Translations under genes and position numbers: made by a program
The notes under the pieces: generated by a model
Told to the model about the DNA's origin: nothing
The model's database searches: none
The model's input: the letters and a program-made list of their open reading frames with translations, nothing else
Shown here: one piece after another, positions 17,192-24,577 of the stretch
How the letters are laid out: the number at the start of each line of letters is the position of its first letter
Numbering within the stretch: the stretch's first letter is position 1
Source: Propioniciclava sinopodophylli
Lineage (GTDB): Bacteria > Actinomycetota > Actinomycetes > Propionibacteriales > Propionibacteriaceae
Reading direction: 5' to 3'
Length of the DNA: 64,000 nt
Assembly: GCF_004324755.1 (NCBI RefSeq)
Contig: NZ_SDMQ01000007.1
Location: 62,001-126,000, forward strand

Positions 17192-17461
17192 TCAGGCCTG
17201 CGCGGGGCCGCGCCGGCCCGCCAACGCCCCGAGGAGCAGGGCGACGACGAGCACGCCGACGCCCGCGAGGCGCACGCCCCAGCCGCCGTCGGCGGACTGG
17301 CTGCTGTAGACGACGGCGGCCACGAACGTCACCACGGCGGCGATGCCGGAGCTCACAGGCACCGACTGCTCGCCGCGGCGGCGGGCCGCGGTGAACATCC
17401 AGGCGAGGACGAAGGCGCTGACCGCGACGACGGCCAGGAGGGCGAGAAGGAGCGCGTTCAT
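17192..17461 (-). CDS. Small membrane protein, unknown
   Basis: 89 residues with three hydrophobic segments. Residues 2-23 (MNALLLALLAVVAVSAFVLA) are followed by an Arg-rich turn (TAARRRGEQ), then residues 38-53 and 65-82. The tail ends GRRGPAQA. No family is recognised. Its ATG at 17461 overlaps the stop codon of the preceding secreted protein (ATGA), so the two are translationally coupled and likely act together. A GC-rich hairpin follows. Confidence 0.65.
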   Translation of the reverse strand: MNALLLALLAVVAVSAFVLAWMFTAARRRGEQSVPVSSGIAAVVTFVAAVVYSSQSADGGWGVRLAGVGVLVVALLLGALAGRRGPAQA

Positions 17462-17667
17462 CGGCGGAGCTCCATCACGAGCTCGGCGCACGAGCCGAAG
17501 CCGAACAGCGTCCAGACGTTGCCCCCGAGGAACCCGGAGATGCGGGCGGCGTCCTGCTTCCGCGGGGCGCCTGCGCCCGCGGCGGCCGCGGCGGCAGGGG
17601 AGGCTGACATCGTGGTGAGGAGCGCGGCCGTCGCGACGCCGGCCACCCATCGTTGTGCACGTCTCAT
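17458..17667 (-). CDS. Small secreted protein, unknown
   Basis: 69 residues with a classic Sec signal peptide: MRRAQRW, the hydrophobic VAGVATAALLTTMSA and a probable cleavage site in SPAAAAAAG. The mature part is about 35 residues and includes GFLGGNVWTLFGFGSCAELV with a single cysteine. AAGGAGA lies just upstream of ATG 17667. I cannot name a family. The 255 nt upstream (17668-17923) hold no gene that I can support and should contain the promoter. Coupled to the membrane protein at 17192. Confidence 0.6.
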   Translation of the reverse strand: MRRAQRWVAGVATAALLTTMSASPAAAAAAGAGAPRKQDAARISGFLGGNVWTLFGFGSCAELVMELRR

Positions 17668-17923
17668 GCTGGTCTCCTTGTCGAAGTGCTCATGCCGGGC
17701 CGCCGTCCGGCACACCGGGGATGGCGTCGCGCCCCCGGACCATGGGGCCCGGGATCTCAGGCGTCGGAGTGCGGAGCTGTCACGCGGATGTGATGCGACC
17801 CACGCAAACCATAGACGTGTCATGCGATGCGTCGACCACACCGTCACGTCGCGTCGATGGCCGCTCCATGGCGTGGCACGGCTGTGGGGGCAAGCCGTGC
17901 GGGCGAGAGGTCGGGGCGGGGTG

Positions 17924-18460
17924 TCAGGGCGTGCGGTCCACGGGCACCAGCTCCACGTCCTCGAGCCGCCCGCCCCGCACCACCGCGCGCATCAGCGTGC
18001 ACACCGGCTGCCGCCGCCGGTCCGTGCAGGAGCCGGGGTTCAGCAGCCGCAGGCCCGGGTTCGCGGTCTCCGGCCCGGCCACGGTGTCCCACGGGATGTG
18101 GCTGTGCCCGAAGACCAGCACGTCCGCATCCGGGAACGCCGCGGCCATGCGGCGCTCACGGCCGGCCGCCGGGCCCGTCTCGTGGACCATCGCGATCCGC
18201 ACCCCGCCGATCTCCACCCGCGCCACCTCGGGCAGCCGCGCCCGCAGCCCCGGCCCGTCGTTGTTGCCCCACACGCCCACCAGCCGGACGGCCCGCGCGT
18301 CGAGGTCGTCGAGCACGTCCTCGGTCACCCAGTCGCCGGCGTGGAGCACGACGTCGGCCCGCGCCACCTCGGCCCGCATCTGCGCGGGCAGGGCACGGGC
18401 ACGCTGCGGGATGTGGGTGTCCGCGATCAGGAGCAGGCGGACGGCGACGTCGTCGGGCAC
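17924..18460 (-). CDS. YfcE-type metallophosphoesterase
   Basis: 178-residue calcineurin-like phosphoesterase. Metal-site motifs are in the expected order: LLIADTH (D-x-H), VLHAGDWV (GDW variant of GDxxD), VWGNNDG (GNND), MVHETG and FGHSHIPW (GHSH). The compact size fits the YfcE/MJ0936 subgroup of cyclic phosphodiesterases, and the natural substrate is unknown. GTG 18460 with GAGG upstream is chosen, 8 nt after the DUF1648 stop, so it probably ends the EamA, DUF1648, phosphoesterase run. Confidence 0.8.
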   Translation of the reverse strand: MPDDVAVRLLLIADTHIPQRARALPAQMRAEVARADVVLHAGDWVTEDVLDDLDARAVRLVGVWGNNDGPGLRARLPEVARVEIGGVRIAMVHETGPAAGRERRMAAAFPDADVLVFGHSHIPWDTVAGPETANPGLRLLNPGSCTDRRRQPVCTLMRAVVRGGRLEDVELVPVDRTP

Positions 18461-18468
18461 GGTCCGCC

Positions 18469-19275
18469 TCACCGCGCGGCGAACGCGCCGAGCCAGAGCG
18501 CCAGCGGCAGGCCGACGATGAACACGGCCACGAATCCGCGCACCAGCCACCGGCCCGCCGGGGTGGCGAGGTTGACCGTCACACCCACGCCGTAGCCGGG
18601 GCGTTTGGCGGGGAAGACGGCCGGGTCCTCGGGGTCGCGCTTGAGCCCCAGGGGCGTCCACACCTCGTCCTCGGCGAGCTCCGCGGCCGTGGGCCGGTAC
18701 CCGAGCTCCGCCGCGACGCGGTCCGACCAGCGCGTCCACCGCCGAATGCCGGCCCGCATCGCCGGGAAGATGCCCACCATGAGCACGGTCAGCGTGAGGG
18801 GCAGGAGCCACCACGGCATCGTCCACGCCCCGGCGGCGAGCACCTCGGCCGTCGTCGGGGCCAGCACCAGCACGATGAGCACGCACGACCACCCGAGGCA
18901 CTCCTGGACCCCGCGGTGCACCCCCGCCTGGCGCACGCGCCGCCACGGGGACAGCCCCGGATCCGTGGGGACCAGGGCGGTGACCATCGCGGAGACCAGG
19001 GCCAGGAACCCCGTCATGCCGAGGCCGATCAGCGGCCCCGCCGCCACCGTGCCGAACGAGGTGTCCTCCCACGCATCCGGCCGCCCGTCGACGCCCCAGT
19101 GCGTGGGCACCCGCTCCGGCAGGCCCGGCAGGGCGACGAGGGCCCACCCCAGCAGTGCCAGGCACAGCGCGGCCGCGAGCAGGAACGGCAGCCACGGACG
19201 CAGCCGGCCACGGCGCAGGGCGTCGCGCTCGGCGGCGGGGACGTCGTCGGGGGCGGGATGGGGCGGGTGGGGCAT
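18469..19275 (-). CDS. DUF1648 domain membrane protein
   Basis: 268-residue membrane protein. The DUF1648 signature is present at residues 50-70 (PERVPTHWGVDGRPDAWED). There are helices around 30-48, 76-95, 125-145, 152-172 and 240-260. A charged cytoplasmic section near 180-225 contains YRPTAAELAEDEVWTPLG. Function of the family is unknown, with related SdpI-type proteins acting as immunity or regulatory factors. The start ATG 19275 is supported by TAGCCT 6 nt upstream. Confidence 0.8.
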   Translation of the reverse strand: MPHPPHPAPDDVPAAERDALRRGRLRPWLPFLLAAALCLALLGWALVALPGLPERVPTHWGVDGRPDAWEDTSFGTVAAGPLIGLGMTGFLALVSAMVTALVPTDPGLSPWRRVRQAGVHRGVQECLGWSCVLIVLVLAPTTAEVLAAGAWTMPWWLLPLTLTVLMVGIFPAMRAGIRRWTRWSDRVAAELGYRPTAAELAEDEVWTPLGLKRDPEDPAVFPAKRPGYGVGVTVNLATPAGRWLVRGFVAVFIVGLPLALWLGAFAAR

Positions 19276-19281
19276 CCACCC

Positions 19282-19287
19282 AGGCTA
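19282..19287 (-). promoter_or_regulatory. -10 box of the DUF1648 gene (leaderless)
   Basis: TAGCCT on the minus strand ends 6 nt before the ATG, inside the last codons of the EamA gene, allowing expression independent of EamA. Confidence 0.45.
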
Positions 19288-20169
19288 GCCACGGGCCCCG
19301 CCCGCCACACCCGGTGATCGGCCCGTCCAGACGGCGGCTGCGCACGCCGCGATGACCAGCAGCATCCCCGCCAGGTCCAGCGGGGTGAGCTCCTGCCCGC
19401 GCACGGCCCACGCGGTCAGCGCCGCCGCGATCGGCGAGAGGCACGTCAGCAGGGAGAACAGTGCGGTCGGCATGCGGCGCAGCACCTGCAGGTCGATCCC
19501 GTACGGCACCGCCGTGGACAGCAAGGCCACGGCCAGCCCCACGACCAGCACCACGGGGGAGAGCACGGCCGCCCCCGCCGTCGCGACGCCGACCGGCAGC
19601 GCCACGAGGGACCCGGCCGCCGTCGCCAGGGCCAGCCCCTGCACCCCCGGCAGATGGGTCCCCGCGCGCCGCGAGAGCAGGATGTACCCCGCCCAGCACG
19701 CCGCCGCGGCCAGCGCGAGCGCCACCCCCACCGGGTCCAGCCCCGCCCCGCCGATCCCGCCGTCCGCGCTGAACCCCTCCCGGCCGAGCACCCCGATCCC
19801 GGCGAGCGCGAGGGCCGCCCACGCCGCCGACCCCCACGACGGCCGCGCCGCCACGGACAGCGCCAGCGGCCCGAGCACCTCGAACGTCACGGCCACGCCC
19901 TGCGGGATCCGCGCGAACGCCTCGTAGATGGCCAGGTTCATGCCGGTCATGGCCGCCCCCAGCCCGACGACGGCGGCCCACCCCCGGGTGCCCAGTCCGG
20001 CGAGGGCGGCGCGGCTCGGCCGGGTGACGAGCAGCAGCACGGCCGCGGAGAACACCACGCGCAGGGCGACCATGGCGGACGCGCCGACGTCGTCGAACAG
20101 CAGGCCCGCCACGGACGCGCCGAGCTGCTGGCTCAGCAGCGAGAGCAGGACGAGCAGGACGAGACGCAC
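19285..20169 (-). CDS. EamA-family (DMT superfamily) exporter
   Basis: 294-residue transporter with the ten-helix, two-EamA-repeat layout. The first repeat includes FSAAVLLLVTRPSRAAL and AAMTGMNLAIYEAFARIPQG. The second starts near residue 150 with ALALAAAACWAGYILLSRR and contains LLSTAVPYGIDLQVLRRMPT. RhtA-like members export amino acids such as threonine or homoserine. The substrate here is unknown. The start is GTG 20169, which lacks a ribosome-binding site but has TAGGCT 6 nt before it. Confidence 0.85.
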   Translation of the reverse strand: MRLVLLVLLSLLSQQLGASVAGLLFDDVGASAMVALRVVFSAAVLLLVTRPSRAALAGLGTRGWAAVVGLGAAMTGMNLAIYEAFARIPQGVAVTFEVLGPLALSVAARPSWGSAAWAALALAGIGVLGREGFSADGGIGGAGLDPVGVALALAAAACWAGYILLSRRAGTHLPGVQGLALATAAGSLVALPVGVATAGAAVLSPVVLVVGLAVALLSTAVPYGIDLQVLRRMPTALFSLLTCLSPIAAALTAWAVRGQELTPLDLAGMLLVIAACAAAVWTGRSPGVAGGARG

Positions 20170-20175
20170 GGGCTC

Positions 20176-20181
20176 AGCCTA
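20176..20181 (-). promoter_or_regulatory. -10 box of the EamA gene (leaderless)
   Basis: TAGGCT ends 6 nt before GTG 20169 on the minus strand, with no Shine-Dalgarno in between. Confidence 0.45.
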
Positions 20182-20356
20182 GGGGCGCGCCGCGCCGCCC
20201 CGGCCCCGGCCGGCGCGCTCCCCGCGTCCGGCCCGCCGAATGTGACCGCCACCCCCGGCCCGCCCCGGCGCCGCTCTTAGCGTGGGACTCCACGTGCCCC
20301 ACGCCCCGCGGCATCGTGCCCGGCGGGGTGCCCGCCTCCGGACCGAGGAGATCGAC

Positions 20357-20945
20357 ATGCCGTTCACCGACCAGACGGACGCGTCCGCGCCGCCCGCAGC
20401 CACGCCCACCCCGCTCGGCACCGTCCCGGCGCTCGCGCGCCCCGCCGACCTGCCCCGCGACCTGGCCGGCCTGCGCCGCCACTTCGCCCCGGTGTTCGCG
20501 CGGATCGCCGCCGGCTCCCGCGAGCGCGACCGCCGCCGGATCCTCCCGTTCGAGGAGGTCCGCGCGCTCAACGAGGCCGGCTTCGCCACGCTGCGGGTCC
20601 CCGCGGAGGCCGGTGGGCCCGGTGTGGACGTGCGGACCGCCGTCGCCCCTGCTGATCGACCTCGCGGAGGCGGACGCGAACGTCGCGCACCTCTACCGCT
20701 CGCACCTGGGCTTCCTCGACTCCCTCCGCTTCCAGCCCGCCGCCGTCCGCGAGCGCTGGCATGCCCGGATCCTGGCCGGCGCCACGGTCGGCAACGCGTC
20801 CACCGAGAAGGGCGGCAACGCGCTGGGCACGCTCAACACGGTCCTCACCCCGGCACCCGCGGGCGACGGCCCGTGGACCCTGACCGGCACCAAGTTCTAC
20901 GCGACCGGCTCGATCTTCTCCTCGCACACGCGCGTCTCCGCCGCC
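20357..20945 (+). pseudogene. Acyl-CoA-dehydrogenase-like (SfnB/DszC-type) gene, frameshifted and 3'-truncated
   Basis: ATG 20357 follows GAGGAG. The N-terminal helical domain (FEEVRALNEAGFATLRVPAE) is followed by a one-base insertion at about 20,645 in GTCGCCCCTG. The next frame continues LLIDLAEADANVAHLYRSHL, then the substrate/FAD part NASTEKGGNALGTLNTVL and LTGTKFYATGSIFSSHTR. Sequence resembling the family ends at about 20,940, about half of the roughly 400 residues expected, and the serA stop codon follows within 15 nt. The TSEKGG/GTKFYATG pattern is closest to the SfnB/DszC flavin monooxygenase-like branch used in sulfur scavenging. The cut marks the right edge of the atypical block. 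Confidence 0.8.
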
Positions 20946-20954
20946 CACGGGGCG

Positions 20955-22145
20955 TCAGCGCACCTCGACGCGGACTGCCTCGGGCATCGCCTTCAGGGCC
21001 GCGACCACGGCGTCCGACACCTCGCCGGCGATGTCCAGCACCACATAGCCGGTCTGGCCGCGCGTCGCCAGCGTCTGGCCCTCGATGTTGGTGCCGTGCT
21101 CGGCGAGGATCGTGTTGATCGTCGCCAGGACACCCGGCACGTTGCGGTGCAGGTGCATGATGCGGCGGGCGCCGGGGCGCTGGGCCTGGACGGCCGGCAA
21201 GTTCACCGACAGCACCGTGGAGCCGTTCTCGGCGTAGTCGGCCAGCTTGTTCGCCACGAAGTACCCGATGTTCTCCTGCGCCTCCTCGGTGGAACCGGCG
21301 ACGTGCGGGGTCAGGATGACGTTCGGGGTGCCGCGCAGCGGGTTGTCGAAGCCGGGCCCGTTCTTCTTCGGCTCGGTGGGGAACACGTCGATCGCGGCGC
21401 CGGCGATGTGGCCGGAGTCGAGGTGGCGCTTGAGCGAGTCGGTGTCGACCACGAACCCGCGCGACAGGTTGAGGAACAGCGAGCGGGGCCGCATCATCGA
21501 GAACTCGGCCTCACCCCAGATGCCCCGGTTGGCGGTGCGGCCGTCCACGTGCAGCGAGATGGTCTCGGCCTCGGACAGCAGCTCCTCCAGCGACTCCATC
21601 CGGCGGGCGTTGCCCAGCGCGAGGCGGTCGACGATGTCGTAGAACAGCACCCGCATGCCGAGGCTCTCGGCCACCACCGACAGCTGGGAGCCGATGTTGC
21701 CGTAGCCGACGATGCCCAGAGAGCGCCCGCGGATCTCGTGGCTGCCCTTGGCCGACTTCACCCACTCGCCGGCGTGCATGCGGGCGTTGTGGTCGGTCAG
21801 GTGGCGTGCCATCGCGATGATCTCGCCGATGGCCAACTCCACCACCGAGCGGGTGTTGCTGTAGGGGGCGTTGAACACGGCGACGCCGTGCCGGGTCGCC
21901 TCATCGAGGGCGATCTGGTTGGTGCCGATGCAGAAGGCCCCCACGGCCCGCAGCCGGGGCGCCGCAGCGAACACCTGCGGCGTCAGCATCGTGTTGGAGC
22001 GGATGCCCAGCAGGTCGACGCCGTCGAGGGCGGCGATGAGGTCGTCCTCGCCGAGTGCGCTCGGCAGGGTCTCCACCTCGTAACCGCGATCGGTCAGGAG
22101 CCGGATGCCAGCCGGGTGGATGTTCTCGAGGAGGAGCGCCTTCAC
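20955..22145 (-). CDS. serA: D-3-phosphoglycerate dehydrogenase (ACT-domain type)
   Basis: 396-residue NAD-dependent enzyme, first step of serine biosynthesis. The substrate loop is GIRSNTMLTPQVF, the dinucleotide fold GIVGYGNIGSQLSVVA is near residue 155, and the catalytic Arg, Glu and His lie in later blocks (NLSRGFVVD, LTPHVAGSTEEAQ). A C-terminal ACT domain begins near 325 (RRIMHLHRNVPGVLATINT) and suggests serine feedback. This is the short E. coli-like form, not the long mycobacterial form. GTG 22145 is preceded by TAGAAT at 7 nt. Its 3' end touches the truncated gene from the atypical block. Confidence 0.93.
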   Translation of the reverse strand: MKALLLENIHPAGIRLLTDRGYEVETLPSALGEDDLIAALDGVDLLGIRSNTMLTPQVFAAAPRLRAVGAFCIGTNQIALDEATRHGVAVFNAPYSNTRSVVELAIGEIIAMARHLTDHNARMHAGEWVKSAKGSHEIRGRSLGIVGYGNIGSQLSVVAESLGMRVLFYDIVDRLALGNARRMESLEELLSEAETISLHVDGRTANRGIWGEAEFSMMRPRSLFLNLSRGFVVDTDSLKRHLDSGHIAGAAIDVFPTEPKKNGPGFDNPLRGTPNVILTPHVAGSTEEAQENIGYFVANKLADYAENGSTVLSVNLPAVQAQRPGARRIMHLHRNVPGVLATINTILAEHGTNIEGQTLATRGQTGYVVLDIAGEVSDAVVAALKAMPEAVRVEVR

Positions 22146-22152
22146 CCGGGGG

Positions 22153-22158
22153 ATTCTA
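22153..22158 (-). promoter_or_regulatory. -10 box of serA (leaderless)
   Basis: TAGAAT on the minus strand lies 7 nt before GTG 22145, and the intervening CCCCCGG has no ribosome-binding character. Confidence 0.5.
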
Positions 22159-22941
22159 CGACCGGGCGCGGAACGTCGGGATCGCGGCCACCAGTCGGGC
22201 GGTGTAGGGGTGCTCCGGGGCCGTGAACAGCCGCTGGGTGGGGCCGCGCTCGACGATCCGTCCGCCCTGCAGGACGACGGCGTCCGGGCACACGTGGCGG
22301 ACGACGGCCAGGTCGTGACTGACGAACAGCAGGGTGAGGCCGAGGTCGTCCACCAGCGCCATCAGCAGGTTCAGCACGTGGGCGCGCACCGACACGTCGA
22401 GGGCGGAGACGGCCTCGTCGGCGATGAGCACCTGCGGCGAAGGCGCCAGCGCCCGGGCGATCGCGATGCGCTGGCGCTGCCCACCGGAGAACTCGTGCGG
22501 GTAGCGGCTTGCTGCGTCGGCGGGCAGGCCCACGGCGTCCAGCACCTCGGCGACGCGGCGGCGCTGGTCGAGGGCCCCCAGCTCGCGGCGCACCAGCGGG
22601 CTGCGCAGAGGCTCGGCCACGACGTCGCCCACGCGCATGCGGGGGTTCAGGGAACTGCGCGGGTCCTGGAAGACGAACTGCACGGACGCCCGCAGGAAGC
22701 CCAGCTGCCGTTCGGGCACGCCCGAGACCGGCCGGCCGCCGAAGTGGACGGTGCCGGACGTGGGCCGGTCCAGGCCGGCCATCAGCCGGACGAGCGTGGA
22801 CTTTCCCGACCCCGACTCCCCCACGATGCCCAGGCGCTGGCCGGGCTCGACGGTGAGGCTCACGTCTTCCAGCGCGACAACGCTGCGGCGTCCGGTGGTG
22901 TACACGCGGGTGAGGCCATGGACCTCGAAGAGGGCGGTCAT
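22156..22941 (-). CDS. ABC importer ATPase, DppF/OppF type
   Basis: 261-residue cytosolic ATPase. Walker A GESGSGKST is near residue 45, with the Q-loop in FVFQDPRSSLNPRMRV. The ABC signature is FSGGQRQR, Walker B is QVLIADEAVSALD and the switch is SHDLAVV. The C-terminal ERGPTQRLFTAPEHPYTARL tail is the oligopeptide/dipeptide-type extension. ATG 22941 overlaps the stop of the upstream ATPase by one base (TGATG). It is the last of five co-directional genes (binding protein, two permeases, two ATPases) forming one importer. Confidence 0.9.
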   Translation of the reverse strand: MTALFEVHGLTRVYTTGRRSVVALEDVSLTVEPGQRLGIVGESGSGKSTLVRLMAGLDRPTSGTVHFGGRPVSGVPERQLGFLRASVQFVFQDPRSSLNPRMRVGDVVAEPLRSPLVRRELGALDQRRRVAEVLDAVGLPADAASRYPHEFSGGQRQRIAIARALAPSPQVLIADEAVSALDVSVRAHVLNLLMALVDDLGLTLLFVSHDLAVVRHVCPDAVVLQGGRIVERGPTQRLFTAPEHPYTARLVAAIPTFRARS

Positions 22942-23768
22942 CAGGGCACCCGGACGTGGTCGGCGACGGTGGGCAGGCGGGTGCCGGGCTCCAGCAGGTC
23001 GAGGCGCGCGGTGGCGACCAAACCGGCCGCATAGGGGTGCCGCGGGTCGGTGAAGACTTGCTCGGCGGTCCCCCGCTCGACGACCCTTCCGTTCAGCATC
23101 ACGACGACGTCGGAGCACAGCTGCGAGACCACGGCCAGGTCGTGGCTGATGAACAGGCAGCTGGCGCCCACGGCCTCCAGCACCTCGTCGAGCACCCGCA
23201 GGACGGTGGCCTGCACGGTCACGTCGAGCGCGGTGGTGGGCTCGTCGCAGATGACCAGGCCCGGGCGGTTGACCAGCGCCATCGCCGTCACGACGCGCTG
23301 TCGCTGCCCGCCCGAGAGCTGGTGAGGGTAGCTGTCGGCGACGCGCTCGGCGTCGTCGAAACCGACCGCCCGCAGCATGGCGAGCACGGCCGTTCGGGCC
23401 CGGCCGGCGTCGCGGTCACGGTGCAGGCGGAACGCTTCGGCCACCTGGCGGCCGGCCGTCATCGTCGGGTCGAGAGCCGTCATGGGCTCCTGGAAGATCA
23501 TGCTCATCCGGTCACCACGCACGCGGGACAGCGCACGGTCGGACAGACCGACCAGTTCGGTGCCGTCGAGCCGGATCGAGCCGGTCACCCGCGCGTTGTC
23601 GGGCAGCAGCCCCATGATGGCCAGCGCGGTCACGGTCTTGCCCGAGCCGGACTCGCCGATGATGCCGAGTCGCTGGCCCGCGGCCAGGTCGAGGTCGAGG
23701 CCGCGGACGACCGGGTCCTTGCGCCCGAACGCGATCGACAGATCGCGCACCTGCAACAGGCTGGTCAC
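22941..23768 (-). CDS. ABC importer ATPase, DppD/OppD type
   Basis: 275-residue ATPase, partner of the adjacent one. Walker A is GESGSGKTV, the Q-loop lies in MSMIFQEPMTALDPTM, the signature is LSGGQRQRVV and Walker B is GLVICDEPTTALD. The peptide-importer tail ERGTAEQVFTDPRHPYAAGL is present, but the Cys motif sometimes seen in this family is absent. GTG 23768 overlaps the stop of the upstream permease (GTGA), so it is translationally coupled on both sides. Confidence 0.9.
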   Translation of the reverse strand: MTSLLQVRDLSIAFGRKDPVVRGLDLDLAAGQRLGIIGESGSGKTVTALAIMGLLPDNARVTGSIRLDGTELVGLSDRALSRVRGDRMSMIFQEPMTALDPTMTAGRQVAEAFRLHRDRDAGRARTAVLAMLRAVGFDDAERVADSYPHQLSGGQRQRVVTAMALVNRPGLVICDEPTTALDVTVQATVLRVLDEVLEAVGASCLFISHDLAVVSQLCSDVVVMLNGRVVERGTAEQVFTDPRHPYAAGLVATARLDLLEPGTRLPTVADHVRVP

Positions 23769-24577
23769 GAGACCTCCTGCAGCTTCGGGTCGAGGAAGTC
23801 GCGCAGGCCGTCGCCGACGAGGTTGAACCCGAGCACGGCGCCCGCGATGGCCAGGCCGGGCCAGACCGCCTGGCCGGGATGGCTGAAGAGGTAGGTCTGG
23901 GCGTCCCCGAGCATGCGCCCCCACGAGGGAACGGTCGGCGGCGTGCCCAGCCCGAGGTAGCTCAGGGCCGCCTCTGCGAGGATCGCCATGGCGAAGCTCA
24001 CCGACGCCTGCACACCCACGAGGTGGGCGATGTTGGGCAGGACGTGCCGCACCGCGATGACGGGCACCGGGGTGCCGGACGCCCGCGCTGCGAGCACGTA
24101 GTCGGACGCCAGCACCGACAGCGCCCCCGCCCGCGTGACCCGGATGAACGCCGGGATCGTGGCGATGCCGATGGCCAGCATCGCCGTCTCGGTCGAGGCG
24201 CCGAACACGCCGGCCAGCAGGATGGCCAGGAGCAGGGCCGGGAAGGCGTAGGCGACGTCGACCGCCCGCATCATGCCCTCGGCGCCCCAGCGCGGCAGCC
24301 ACGCGGCGAGAATGCCGAGCGGCACCCCCACCAGGGCGGCGATGCCGACGGCGATGATGCCCACGTACAACGCCGACCGGGCGCCGACCAGGATCCGGCT
24401 GAACGTGTCGATTCCCATGTGGTCGGTGCCCAGCACGTGCGGCCACCCGGGCGGCGCCAGGCGCGGTGCCGAACCGACGCCGGTCGGGTTGAACGGCGTC
24501 CACACGAACGACAGCAGCGCCAGCGCCACGACGCCCGCGACCAGGACCAGCCCGATCCAGAGCTCGGCGCGCTTCAC
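23765..24577 (-). CDS. ABC importer permease, DppC/OppC type
   Basis: 270-residue inner-membrane permease with about six helices. The DppC-type periplasmic HVLGTDHMGIDTFSRILVGA segment comes after the first helix. The EAA loop reads VLAARASGTPVPVIAVRHVLPN, and the C-terminus is DGLRDFLDPKLQEVS. GTG 24577 overlaps the upstream permease stop by 4 nt. Longer upstream frames would run through the other permease gene and are shadows. Confidence 0.9.
   Translation of the reverse strand: MKRAELWIGLVLVAGVVALALLSFVWTPFNPTGVGSAPRLAPPGWPHVLGTDHMGIDTFSRILVGARSALYVGIIAVGIAALVGVPLGILAAWLPRWGAEGMMRAVDVAYAFPALLLAILLAGVFGASTETAMLAIGIATIPAFIRVTRAGALSVLASDYVLAARASGTPVPVIAVRHVLPNIAHLVGVQASVSFAMAILAEAALSYLGLGTPPTVPSWGRMLGDAQTYLFSHPGQAVWPGLAIAGAVLGFNLVGDGLRDFLDPKLQEVS

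Larger units (their letters stand above)
7303..20950. other. Atypical 13.6-kb block: hut locus and neighbours
   Basis: Everything from just after 7302 to about 20,950 appears to have a different origin from the flanks. In hutU I count roughly 24 TCC against 2 TCG and no AGC serine codons. In rsgA TCC and TCG are about equal, and aroA uses TCC, TCG and AGC. Within the block hutH carries two frameshifts and the acyl-CoA dehydrogenase one, all in C-rich runs. An MFS gene is reduced to its C-terminus, and the last gene is cut off directly against serA. No integrase, transposase or flanking direct repeat is visible. Gene content (hut genes, YjiH permease, metY, EamA) is that of another actinobacterium, perhaps Micrococcaceae-like. 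The donor is a guess. Confidence 0.6.

Noticed and set aside
7303-20950. Prophage or integrative element
   Set aside because: There is no integrase, recombinase, transposase, structural phage gene, tRNA-proximal attachment site or flanking direct repeat.
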